Below the pieces are notes generated by a model. The model was not told where the DNA came from. It made no database searches and saw only the letters and a list, made by a program, of their open reading frames with translations. From Ophiura sarsii (lineage: Eukaryota > Echinodermata > Ophiuroidea > Amphilepidida > Ophiuridae), in NCBI GenBank assembly GCA_035610835.1, contig CM069452.1, positions 67,924,919 through 67,988,918 of the forward strand: a DNA stretch of 64,000 nt, read 5' to 3'. Position numbers and translations under genes: made by a program. Positions 24,343 through 36,320 of this stretch are shown in pieces. Numbering within the stretch: position 1 is the first letter of the stretch; the number at the start of each line of letters is the position of its first letter.

Positions 24343-27300
24343 GGCTTTTTTCCTTTTTTCTGTTATGAGCTATCTTCAATAGATAGGAATAGTATTGCAA
24401 ATAAACGTTTACTGCTTGGCAAATGTTAACACTTTCAACGCGGCTATTGGTTTAACCACGGTACAAAACAGATTTGTCTAACTTTTATGTCTATCTCAAG
24501 GATAACTGAACTAATAATAGGCACGTTTGTACTTATTTGAATGCATTTCATAAGGTGATTCCAAATATTGGTAAAATGACATTCAATAATTTTGACGTTT
24601 TTGAAACATTTTGTGCAATTTTGGATTGTCGTCTGCAGACACCTGTCGCGTGGAAAGTGTAAATGTATAGTTTCATATTTCAAATAACAAACAAATAGGC
24701 AATGTGATAACATTATTAAAAGTATAAACATGTTAATTTCTCAGTAAGAACTTTATACTTTTGATTTATTGATTTATAAACATCAGATTATTACGCGCGG
24801 GATCAAGAAACGGGTCAAATTGTAGTTAAATATGACATACATAATTGTTTTCAGTGACCACTCCCTAAATAAAATTAATTCCCTGTCATCATTTTTATTA
24901 TATTTGTGATGCCCCTATTGTTTACTCAAATCGTGTGTAATATGAGATTCATACGACATTCGGTTTTTGATTTATGACAGAAAAACCAAATTTAGATCAA
25001 ATATTTTGCATTCCTCTTATACAATCCTGGAAAAAAGTCTTGGAACACTTGCGTGTGATTAACGGACAAGTGTCACCCCCACTCCCCCGTACAATGTTGA
25101 CCAAGGCCAGTGGCTCCTGCAGCTTGCCAGAGTGTCCCAACATTGATCGATGGGGGGTGGGGAAGTAAAAATCTCATTTGAACAATTTCCGTTTATAACA
25201 GAAGACACTAAGTATCAATACATGCACACAATACCCAGCACATGTGCTCAGCTCAGCGTTCGCGTTCCAAGGACTTTTTTCCAAGATTGTATACGCAGAT
25301 TGCAAAAAAAATCATCTAAATTTGGTTTTTCTATCACATCTCAAAAACTAAATGTCACATGTATCTCAAATTGCACAGTATTTGGCAGGGGACCATAGGC
25401 TTGGCATCCCCAGTATTTTTTTTAATAAAGACATTCATTTAATACGGGAACGTTCAGTGAAACCAATTCCCTATACTAACTAATGCATTTCGAAGATGTA
25501 TAATAATTGGCCATTATTGCAATGCATAATGTGGCGTTTTCAGATACTCCTACGAGAGTTATTCATGTATTGTTAGATATGCAAAAGAGTATCTAAAAGT
25601 AACGGAATCTATATATAGGGTTGAAAGTAACACAAATAATTGTAAAACAATTTAGGCCTACTTGTAAATAACTATCTTCAGTAGATAGCAGTAACTTCTG
25701 TTTGACAGATTCGACAGCTATCTTTCGTATTGCATTAACGGGTTGTAATATAATAATAGATGCTCATTATTCATATGCCCATCTGTTATTATGTATTTTT
25801 TTATTTGCGGTCGTTGTTTTGCATCACTTGTGTTGCAAAGGGACGATGAATCCCCCGGCCCAATAATCACCAAGAAAAAATGCAAGAAAAAACACCTTTT
25901 TTCAAAACACTTTTTTTCTGCTCGAATGTTCATAGGCCTATACGTACACTTTTTGGGCTGTTTTTATTCAAAAGAATTTTTGAAAAACTACATTTGGATT
26001 TAGTTCTACATTTCCACATATTAATATTAACCAACATCCAGGATTTGAACCTGGGACCTCTGGATGGTTATAGACCAGCGCTCTAGTCGACTGAGCTAAT
26101 GAGTCAGATGAGTAAGCACGACGATAATATTATCTATAGGCCTTCAGTTCAATCTCATCCTCAAAAACAACCCAAACAACTAAATAAGTGAATACATAAA
26201 CCATTTAAGTAATATATAATATACGTGAATACATAAATAAACCATTTAAGTAGTATATTTTATTGTATTTATTGATTAAAATAGCGCTGCGATAAATGAA
26301 TTTAGCTTTATTCACAAAGAAATCATCAGACGAGTTGGGACCGTAATGGTAAAGTGCATGGTAAAGTGAATGGTAAAGTGTTGCCTTGAAACGCGTGTTC
26401 ATTGAACACTTTACCGTCGTTTCTATAGTATAATATTATTATACATATTTTGTTTTCATTTTAAATGGTAAACTGTTATCAAAATGCGTAGATGTGACCA
26501 ATGCGGCTTATATTTCGGAGTTACAACATGCATGATTGGTATAGCTAACACATATGCATATCTTGATAACTCAAAGGCAGTATGAAAAAAACGTTTAATT
26601 GCCTATTTTAAGCAAAATGTCCCAATGGTAAACTGATGGTAAACTGTTGTAAAGTGTGTGACACTTTGCAATAATGCATTACTATAACATGTATAATAAA
26701 ACAAATCCACGCTTGTGTAAGCACTGACCGCTTGGCCGAGTGGATAGGAGCGCTCGTAGGCACCCTTTATCTGTTCATAGCCTGCTTGGTGTTGGTTCGA
26801 GTCGCTTTCATGGCGTGGCTTTTTTCCTTTTTTCTGTTATGAGCTATCTTCAATAGATAGGAATAGTATTGCAAATAAACGTTTACTGCTTGGCAAATGT
26901 TAACACTTTCAACGCGGCTATTGGTTTAACCACGGTACAAAACAGATTTGTCTAACTTTTATGTCTATCTCAAGGATAACTGAACTAATAATAGGCACGT
27001 TTGTACTTATTTGAATGCATTTCATAAGGTGATTCCAAATATTGGTAAAATGACATTCAATAATTTTGACGTTTTTGAAACATTTTGTGCAATTTTGGAT
27101 TGTCGTCTGCAGACACCTGTCGCGTGGAAAGTGTAAATGTATAGTTTCATATTTCAAATAACAAACAAATAGGCAATGTGATAACATTATTAAAAGTATA
27201 AACATGTTAATTTCTCAGTAAGAACTTTATACTTTTGATTTATTGATTTATAAACATCAGATTATTACGCGCGGGATCAAGAAACGGGTCAAATTGTAGT

Positions 27301-30300
27301 TAAATATGACATACATAATTGTTTTCAGTGACCACTCCCTAAATAAAATTAATTCCCTGTCATCATTTTTATTATATTTGTGATGCCCCTATTGTTTACT
27401 CAAATCGTGTGTAATATGAGATTCATACGACATTCGGTTTTTGATTTATGACAGAAAAACCAAATTTAGATCAAATATTTTGCATTCCTCTTATACAATC
27501 CTGGAAAAAAGTCTTGGAACACTTGCGTGTGATTAACGGACAAGTGTCACCCCCACTCCCCCGTACAATGTTGACCAAGGCCAGTGGCTCCTGCAGCTTG
27601 CCAGAGTGTCCCAACATTGATCGATGGGGGGTGGGGAAGTAAAAATCTCATTTGAACAATTTCCGTTTATAACAGAAGACACTAAGTATCAATACATGCA
27701 CACAATACCCAGCACATGTGCTCAGCTCAGCGTTCGCGTTCCAAGGACTTTTTTCCAAGATTGTATACGCAGATTGCAAAAAAAATCATCTAAATTTGGT
27801 TTTTCTATCACATCTCAAAAACTAAATGTCACATGTATCTCAAATTGCACAGTATTTGGCAGGGGACCATAGGCTTGGCATCCCCAGTATTTTTTTTAAT
27901 AAAGACATTCATTTAATACGGGAACGTTCAGTGAAACCAATTCCCTATACTAACTAATGCATTTCGAAGATGTATAATAATTGGCCATTATTGCAATGCA
28001 TAATGTGGCGTTTTCAGATACTCCTACGAGAGTTATTCATGTATTGTTAGATATGCAAAAGAGTATCTAAAAGTAACGGAATCTATATATAGGGTTGAAA
28101 GTAACACAAATAATTGTAAAACAATTTAGGCCTACTTGTAAATAACTATCTTCAGTAGATAGCAGTAACTTCTGTTTGACAGATTCGACAGCTATCTTTC
28201 GTATTGCATTAACGGGTTGTAATATAATAATAGATGCTCATTATTCATATGCCCATCTGTTATTATGTATTTTTTTATTTGCGGTCGTTGTTTTGCATCA
28301 CTTGTGTTGCAAAGGGACGATGAATCCCCCGGCCCAATAATCACCAAGAAAAAATGCAAGAAAAAACACCTTTTTTCAAAACACTTTTTTTCTGCTCGAA
28401 TGTTCATAGGCCTATACGTACACTTTTTGGGCTGTTTTTATTCAAAAGAATTTTTGAAAAACTACATTTGGATTTAGTTCTACATTTCCACATATTAATA
28501 TTAACCAACATCCAGGATTTGAACCTGGGACCTCTGGATGGTTATAGACCAGCGCTCTAGTCGACTGAGCTAATGAGTCAGATGAGTAAGCACGACGATA
28601 ATATTATCTATAGGCCTTCAGTTCAATCTCATCCTCAAAAACAACCCAAACAACTAAATAAGTGAATACATAAACCATTTAAGTAATATATAATATACGT
28701 GAATACATAAATAAACCATTTAAGTAGTATATTTTATTGTATTTATTGATTAAAATAGCGCTGCGATAAATGAATTTAGCTTTATTCACAAAGAAATCAT
28801 CAGACGAGTTGGGACCGTAATGGTAAAGTGCATGGTAAAGTGAATGGTAAAGTGTTGCCTTGAAACGCGTGTTCATTGAACACTTTACCGTCGTTTCTAT
28901 AGTATAATATTATTATACATATTTTGTTTTCATTTTAAATGGTAAACTGTTATCAAAATGCGTAGATGTGACCAATGCGGCTTATATTTCGGAGTTACAA
29001 CATGCATGATTGGTATAGCTAACACATATGCATATCTTGATAACTCAAAGGCAGTATGAAAAAAACGTTTAATTGCCTATTTTAAGCAAAATGTCCCAAT
29101 GGTAAACTGATGGTAAACTGTTGTAAAGTGTGTGACACTTTGCAATAATGCATTACTATAACATGTATAATAAAACAAATCCACGCTTGTGTAAGCACTG
29201 ACCGCTTGGCCGAGTGGATAGGAGCGCTCGTAGGCACCCTTTATCTGTTCATAGCCTGCTTGGTGTTGGTTCGAGTCGCTTTCATGGCGTGGCTTTTTTC
29301 CTTTTTTCTGTTATGAGCTATCTTCAATAGATAGGAATAGTATTGCAAATAAACGTTTACTGCTTGGCAAATGTTAACACTTTCAACGCGGCTATTGGTT
29401 TAACCACGGTACAAAACAGATTTGTCTAACTTTTATGTCTATCTCAAGGATAACTGAACTAATAATAGGCACGTTTGTACTTATTTGAATGCATTTCATA
29501 AGGTGATTCCAAATATTGGTAAAATGACATTCAATAATTTTGACGTTTTTGAAACATTTTGTGCAATTTTGGATTGTCGTCTGCAGACACCTGTCGCGTG
29601 GAAAGTGTAAATGTATAGTTTCATATTTCAAATAACAAACAAATAGGCAATGTGATAACATTATTAAAAGTATAAACATGTTAATTTCTCAGTAAGAACT
29701 TTATACTTTTGATTTATTGATTTATAAACATCAGATTATTACGCGCGGGATCAAGAAACGGGTCAAATTGTAGTTAAATATGACATACATAATTGTTTTC
29801 AGTGACCACTCCCTAAATAAAATTAATTCCCTGTCATCATTTTTATTATATTTGTGATGCCCCTATTGTTTACTCAAATCGTGTGTAATATGAGATTCAT
29901 ACGACATTCGGTTTTTGATTTATGACAGAAAAACCAAATTTAGATCAAATATTTTGCATTCCTCTTATACAATCCTGGAAAAAAGTCTTGGAACACTTGC
30001 GTGTGATTAACGGACAAGTGTCACCCCCACTCCCCCGTACAATGTTGACCAAGGCCAGTGGCTCCTGCAGCTTGCCAGAGTGTCCCAACATTGATCGATG
30101 GGGGGTGGGGAAGTAAAAATCTCATTTGAACAATTTCCGTTTATAACAGAAGACACTAAGTATCAATACATGCACACAATACCCAGCACATGTGCTCAGC
30201 TCAGCGTTCGCGTTCCAAGGACTTTTTTCCAAGATTGTATACGCAGATTGCAAAAAAAATCATCTAAATTTGGTTTTTCTATCACATCTCAAAAACTAAA

Positions 30301-32810
30301 TGTCACATGTATCTCAAATTGCACAGTATTTGGCAGGGGACCATAGGCTTGGCATCCCCAGTATTTTTTTTAATAAAGACATTCATTTAATACGGGAACG
30401 TTCAGTGAAACCAATTCCCTATACTAACTAATGCATTTCGAAGATGTATAATAATTGGCCATTATTGCAATGCATAATGTGGCGTTTTCAGATACTCCTA
30501 CGAGAGTTATTCATGTATTGTTAGATATGCAAAAGAGTATCTAAAAGTAACGGAATCTATATATAGGGTTGAAAGTAACACAAATAATTGTAAAACAATT
30601 TAGGCCTACTTGTAAATAACTATCTTCAGTAGATAGCAGTAACTTCTGTTTGACAGATTCGACAGCTATCTTTCGTATTGCATTAACGGGTTGTAATATA
30701 ATAATAGATGCTCATTATTCATATGCCCATCTGTTATTATGTATTTTTTTATTTGCGGTCGTTGTTTTGCATCACTTGTGTTGCAAAGGGACGATGAATC
30801 CCCCGGCCCAATAATCACCAAGAAAAAATGCAAGAAAAAACACCTTTTTTCAAAACACTTTTTTTCTGCTCGAATGTTCATAGGCCTATACGTACACTTT
30901 TTGGGCTGTTTTTATTCAAAAGAATTTTTGAAAAACTACATTTGGATTTAGTTCTACATTTCCACATATTAATATTAACCAACATCCAGGATTTGAACCT
31001 GGGACCTCTGGATGGTTATAGACCAGCGCTCTAGTCGACTGAGCTAATGAGTCAGATGAGTAAGCACGACGATAATATTATCTATAGGCCTTCAGTTCAA
31101 TCTCATCCTCAAAAACAACCCAAACAACTAAATAAGTGAATACATAAACCATTTAAGTAATATATAATATACGTGAATACATAAATAAACCATTTAAGTA
31201 GTATATTTTATTGTATTTATTGATTAAAATAGCGCTGCGATAAATGAATTTAGCTTTATTCACAAAGAAATCATCAGACGAGTTGGGACCGTAATGGTAA
31301 AGTGCATGGTAAAGTGAATGGTAAAGTGTTGCCTTGAAACGCGTGTTCATTGAACACTTTACCGTCGTTTCTATAGTATAATATTATTATACATATTTTG
31401 TTTTCATTTTAAATGGTAAACTGTTATCAAAATGCGTAGATGTGACCAATGCGGCTTATATTTCGGAGTTACAACATGCATGATTGGTATAGCTAACACA
31501 TATGCATATCTTGATAACTCAAAGGCAGTATGAAAAAAACGTTTAATTGCCTATTTTAAGCAAAATGTCCCAATGGTAAACTGATGGTAAACTGTTGTAA
31601 AGTGTGTGACACTTTGCAATAATGCATTACTATAACATGTATAATAAAACAAATCCACGCTTGTGTAAGCACTGACCGCTTGGCCGAGTGGATAGGAGCG
31701 CTCGTAGGCACCCTTTATCTGTTCATAGCCTGCTTGGTGTTGGTTCGAGTCGCTTTCATGGCGTGGCTTTTTTCCTTTTTTCTGTTATGAGCTATCTTCA
31801 ATAGATAGGAATAGTATTGCAAATAAACGTTTACTGCTTGGCAAATGTTAACACTTTCAACGCGGCTATTGGTTTAACCACGGTACAAAACAGATTTGTC
31901 TAACTTTTATGTCTATCTCAAGGATAACTGAACTAATAATAGGCACGTTTGTACTTATTTGAATGCATTTCATAAGGTGATTCCAAATATTGGTAAAATG
32001 ACATTCAATAATTTTGACGTTTTTGAAACATTTTGTGCAATTTTGGATTGTCGTCTGCAGACACCTGTCGCGTGGAAAGTGTAAATGTATAGTTTCATAT
32101 TTCAAATAACAAACAAATAGGCAATGTGATAACATTATTAAAAGTATAAACATGTTAATTTCTCAGTAAGAACTTTATACTTTTGATTTATTGATTTATA
32201 AACATCAGATTATTACGCGCGGGATCAAGAAACGGGTCAAATTGTAGTTAAATATGACATACATAATTGTTTTCAGTGACCACTCCCTAAATAAAATTAA
32301 TTCCCTGTCATCATTTTTATTATATTTGTGATGCCCCTATTGTTTACTCAAATCGTGTGTAATATGAGATTCATACGACATTCGGTTTTTGATTTATGAC
32401 AGAAAAACCAAATTTAGATCAAATATTTTGCATTCCTCTTATACAATCCTGGAAAAAAGTCTTGGAACACTTGCGTGTGATTAACGGACAAGTGTCACCC
32501 CCACTCCCCCGTACAATGTTGACCAAGGCCAGTGGCTCCTGCAGCTTGCCAGAGTGTCCCAACATTGATCGATGGGGGGTGGGGAAGTAAAAATCTCATT
32601 TGAACAATTTCCGTTTATAACAGAAGACACTAAGTATCAATACATGCACACAATACCCAGCACATGTGCTCAGCTCAGCGTTCGCGTTCCAAGGACTTTT
32701 TTCCAAGATTGTAGCTACGTCACTGCATATATCATATAATTCGTCGCATTTTGAGTAAATCGCGTTTGAAAATGTGTTCGTAACCTAGCAAGTCACCCCC
32801 TGAGTCATTA

Positions 32811-33119
32811 GGGGGCTGGCATTTTCTTCGGAAGGGGGGGGGGTCCCAAAAATGTGGATAGACCCAGACAATTTTTTCATGACCCCCCCTATCCAAGAGC
32901 TGCATATTTTTATGACCCCCCCTACCAATACAGTCCATTATTTTGTGACCCCCCCCCCCCCCAACACACATTTCAGAAAGCATGCTTTGATAAATTTGTG
33001 ACCCCCCCATTTTCAATGAAATAATTTTATGACCCCCCCTGTTTTCATGTCAAAAAAACTATGACCCCCCCAGTGTATTTGGGACCCCCCCCCCCCTTCC
33101 GAAGAAAATGCCAGCCCCC
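32811..33119. mobile_element. Harbinger-type MITE with poly-C arms and TTA flanks
   Basis: GGGGGCTGGCATTTTCTTCG and CGAAGAAAATGCCAGCCCCC form the TIRs, extending into G/C runs. TTA is at 32808-32810 and 33120-33122, a 3-bp duplication typical of PIF/Harbinger. Inside, GACCCCCC recurs about every 25-50 bp. Confidence 0.8.
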
Positions 33120-33155
33120 TTACTAGTGTATCATATAACTAATTTAAAGCATTAA

Positions 33156-33333
33156 TGAGTCATTTGACTCATTGCTTGTGCATCATGACTCATTTAAAGC
33201 ATACTGAATCAATTGACTCATTAGTGCTGAGTCAATTGACTCATTAGTGTTGAGTCATTTGACTCAGTAAGTCGTTGAAGTGTCTTAGTACACGGGCAGA
33301 CATAAGACTCATCAAAATGAGTCAATTGACTCA
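33156..33333. repeat. Cluster of TGAGTCA-N2-TGACTCA palindromes
   Basis: TGAGTCAATTGACTCA occurs at 33228-33243 and 33318-33333. TGAGTCATTTGACTCA occurs at 33156-33171 and 33251-33266. A degenerate copy is at 33205-33220. Each half is an AP-1 consensus. Regulatory use is not shown. Confidence 0.85.
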
Positions 33334-34090
33334 GTTAATATTTTCTGTGATTGGCAGGAAACACGTGCTAAGAGGATTGCATAACATAACAACAGGTAAA
33401 TCCCAATTTTGTTATTGCATAATTATGATACCTAAGACAATAACTTTAATTCCTGTGTAAATTGAAATATAGTATATTTATATATTAGGGGGAAAGTGAG
33501 GAGAAGCAGTTAAAGGTAGATGACCCGATCACATTTTCGTAACACAGAATTATTTCAAACATACGGAGATTTTCATATCATATGAAAGCTCGTATTTTTC
33601 TCATCATCATACTGAAATTTGACGGCCTAAATCGGTATAGGCCTAATTACGGAGAAATCGATGAAATAACGTCGAATTACCGCGAATGGTGGTAACAACC
33701 GATAGTTTGTGTACTACTCAATGGGTACAGTTCACAGCATCTTGTGCGTCTAAAATAAGAACCATTTGAGCTATGCAACTCAAACTTTGGAACACGACTT
33801 TTTTAAGGATGACCTTTCATGTAGAATAGAAAACTTCAAGTTGAAAATCGGAACATCTACCTTTAATATTATGCGATCTTTTCTGAGTGAACGCCCGCTA
33901 TCCTTGATTTTACTCTGGAAGCAGATTTTCATTTTTGATCATAAATCATAAAGTGTAAAGATCTTTTAAGTTACAGAGCGATACCCACTTCCCCCTTGTT
34001 TGGGCAAACAAAAGCTTTTTTTTAGTTGGCCTAACAAACATACCGTCTCTCCAGACCCTACCTACAAAAATATCTCATCATTTAATGATT

Positions 34091-34153
34091 GTGAAAAACG
34101 ATCAACCCTTCATGGATTAAATTTTAATCCATGAAGGGTTGATCGTTTTTCAC
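34091..34153. repeat. Perfect 31-bp-arm palindrome
   Basis: GTGAAAAACGATCAACCCTT continues to CATGGATTAAA and is followed, after one base, by its exact reverse complement. It can form a near-loopless hairpin or cruciform. Confidence 0.9.
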
Positions 34154-34155
34154 AT

Positions 34156-34356
34156 GTGAGCCAAAGTTTGCCTGTCTTCCTTTCTCCTTTCTGTCCGTTT
34201 TCTTTCCCATTTTCCCTTTCGTTCCCTTTTTTATCTCCTCTTCTCCCTCTCATTCCCTTCCTTTGCCTTCCCGATTTTCCTTTGCCTTCCCGATTTTTTC
34301 AGGGGGGCACTCTGCCCCCACCCCCTTGCCCTCGCTTGGCTACGCTACTGACCTTG
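34156..34356. other. Pyrimidine-rich stretch ending in a hAT-like terminus
   Basis: A C/T-rich run on the plus strand ends at GGCTACGCTACTG, the reverse complement of the CAGTAGCGTAGCC hAT end type. The other end was not found, so this is probably a truncated MITE. The open frame here is low-complexity. Confidence 0.5.
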
Positions 34357-35799
34357 ATGTGCACTGAGTTTTGAAATCATATATTCGCATGGGTATTATA
34401 AAATGGGTCGGTAGTCGGGCCGGCCGGCCGGCCCGTAGAACAAGGTGTTTTTCTCATGGTCTTAGTGCAGAATCATTTCTACTCGTTTTAGATCGGAATA
34501 TTGCTTTGAAGAATATCGCTTTTATAATTATATAAACTTTTATTTAATTAGGACTGGTGTCAAACCGATATCATCGCCTGACGACCGAACCACTTTATTT
34601 TTGATTGATATTTTAAAATTTGTATGAAATGTTGTGAAAATAGATAAAAATAAACAAAATAAACAGTACTGGAGCTCGATTTATTTTACTCAGTTTCGGG
34701 ACACCATGTCAATGTCAACCCCCGCCCCTTAACAATTTCTGCCTCGACAGTACCCCCCCCCCCCCCCCCCCCCCCGCTCTAAAATTCCTGATTCGGCGTC
34801 TCCCGTAAGAAAGAAAAAATGACCGACCTCCCTACCTGAGAGGTCCGTTTGCCCGTAGAACAGGGGGGGGGGGGGGTCGTCGCCTAAACTACAAATTGGT
34901 GTAGGCCTAAGTTTTTCTCTATATAATTCAGATGTAATTTCAGCCATTTTGTAGAAAATGTGGAACAAATGCTATTTATGTTTGGAATCTAATAAATACA
35001 TTTCAATTAGCATAATAATTTGTTTTTTTATTGTAGTTAAAATGCTAAAAATATAGGTTTTCGGCATCTACATTTAAATGTGTAAATATTATAAAATTAA
35101 TAACAATTATTATTAAAACAATTGATATATAATTCAGGTGTAATATCAGTCATTTGTAGAAAATATGGAACAAATGCTATTTTAATTTGAATCTAAAAAC
35201 TTGTTTTCACTCCATTTTTTATTCCTGGTTTCTATTTCGTTTATATGGGTATCATATAAAAGCGGACATCACCTTCCATTGACACCAATCATTGAAAAAT
35301 GGAATCTTTGACAAGAAACAATAATTATGATCTTAAACGAGTCGAAATCACCGTTTTACAGTGAAACCGACCAACGATGCCCCGCAATTGACATAAATAA
35401 CAATGACAACACCCTATATTCCAAATAAAGTCAAGTTTAGTGATGAATATTTATATGATCAATTTGATAAAGTAACCTCATTTGCGTATATAATACGCAG
35501 ATCCTCATTTCTGTATTTAATCAGTGTGTGTACACTTTGTACATACTCTTAGCTTTATCTGTATGTAAACAAATGATTCGCCAGGCATGCAACCCAGGGA
35601 ACACGCATTTGAATTAACCGCGTCAGCTGGACATTATGCCATATAGGTGCAGTCATGCACGGTAATTCACTCTAGTCCTGTGCGAGTTCATTGAACCAGT
35701 CCCCTATAATGTGCTTGTTTATATCCTATATAGGTATGTATAACACCTTGAAATAAAGGGCATTCTTGCTCTGTTGCTTTGTAGAATAACATTGCTATA
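34357..35799. other. Intron sequence with poly-C/poly-G runs
   Basis: Contains C and G homopolymer runs (about 34750-34775 and 34863-34876) and AT-rich sequence with some similarity to the dispersed repeat of 35.8 kb. No gene is seen. Confidence 0.45.
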
Positions 35800-36320
35800 A
35801 AATACAATTTGAATTATCAAAGCATTTTTTGTTTTTCCTCTACATTATTTAAATGTTATATCAGCAGTTTTTCAGAACATATGGGACAGATGCTGTTTTA
35901 TCTTGAATCTTAAATTAATACCTAATTAAGCAACTTTTTCGAAATTTGATCAAAAAATGCTAAAAATTGATGTGTTTTCAATCACAATTCTGATATTCGT
36001 GATTTATACTCGCATATATTTGTATCATATTAAAGCTGACATCCTCATCTTTCATTTGGCACCAGTCATGATGAAATAACATGTTTAGAAATAGAAATAT
36101 CCGGAAAAACAATTTTGTGGTGAAAAACCAATTAAAATGACAGTTTTTGGGCAAAATGTCACACTAAATCAATATATAGAATTTGCCAACACCCCACATC
36201 CTATGCAGTGTCATACATATTTATGATTCCACACGGTTGGCATTGCTCTAACAAAAAATGCCGTTGAGATTTTTTCTGAGCATATTTTTTATTGCTGGCA
36301 GGCTGTCTGTAAAGTACATT
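35800..36320. repeat. Inverted relative of the 20.0-21.0 kb repeat
   Basis: GAATTTGCCAACACCCCACA and AACAAAAAATGCCGTTGAGA match 20140-20300 in reverse complement, as does TTCATTTGGCACCAGTCATG. The two copies face each other across about 15 kb that includes the tandem array. Confidence 0.75.

Larger units (their letters stand above)
22546..32713. repeat. Tandem array: 2,474-bp unit, four full copies plus a 272-bp fifth
   Basis: Units begin at 22546, 25020, 27494, 29968 and 32442. The period is exactly 2,474 bp throughout, and no difference between copies was noticed by eye. Each unit is a 272-bp TIR element followed by a 2,202-bp spacer; the last unit stops exactly at the end of the TIR element. 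The spacer has two tRNA-like segments, GGTAAAGTG/GGTAAACTG repeats, and no convincing protein-coding gene: its longest frame is 95 residues and unrecognised. The lack of divergence means either very recent expansion or an assembly artefact. Confidence 0.95.
22223..32725. mobile_element. hAT-type nonautonomous element carrying the nested tandem array
   Basis: Ends are CAGTGGCGTAGCCA at 22223 and TAGCTACGTCACTG at 32725 (reverse complement CAGTGACGTAGCTA, 12/14 match). Flanks are cagatatc (22215-22222) and catatatc (32726-32733), an 8-bp duplication with one mismatch, as expected for hAT insertion. The internal part 22300-22470 is similar to the inside of the hAT MITE at 2732-3054, confirming the family. 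Everything from 22546 to 32713 is a later insertion close to its 3' end, so the original element was only about 335 bp. Confidence 0.75.

Noticed and set aside
24444..24731. 95-residue minus-strand frame repeated in each tandem unit
   Set aside because: Copies are identical, so there is no selection signal to read. The relative at 53.3 and 55.7 kb does not keep the frame. No domain is seen.
22546..32713. CRISPR array or rDNA/5S cluster as explanation of the tandem repeat
   Set aside because: The units are 2.5 kb and identical throughout, without short repeats and variable spacers. No rRNA sequence was recognised, and the RNA-like parts are degraded tRNA types.
22546..32713. Tandem array as a tRNA gene array of the functional kind
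   Set aside because: Acceptor and anticodon stems do not pair properly in either tRNA-like segment.
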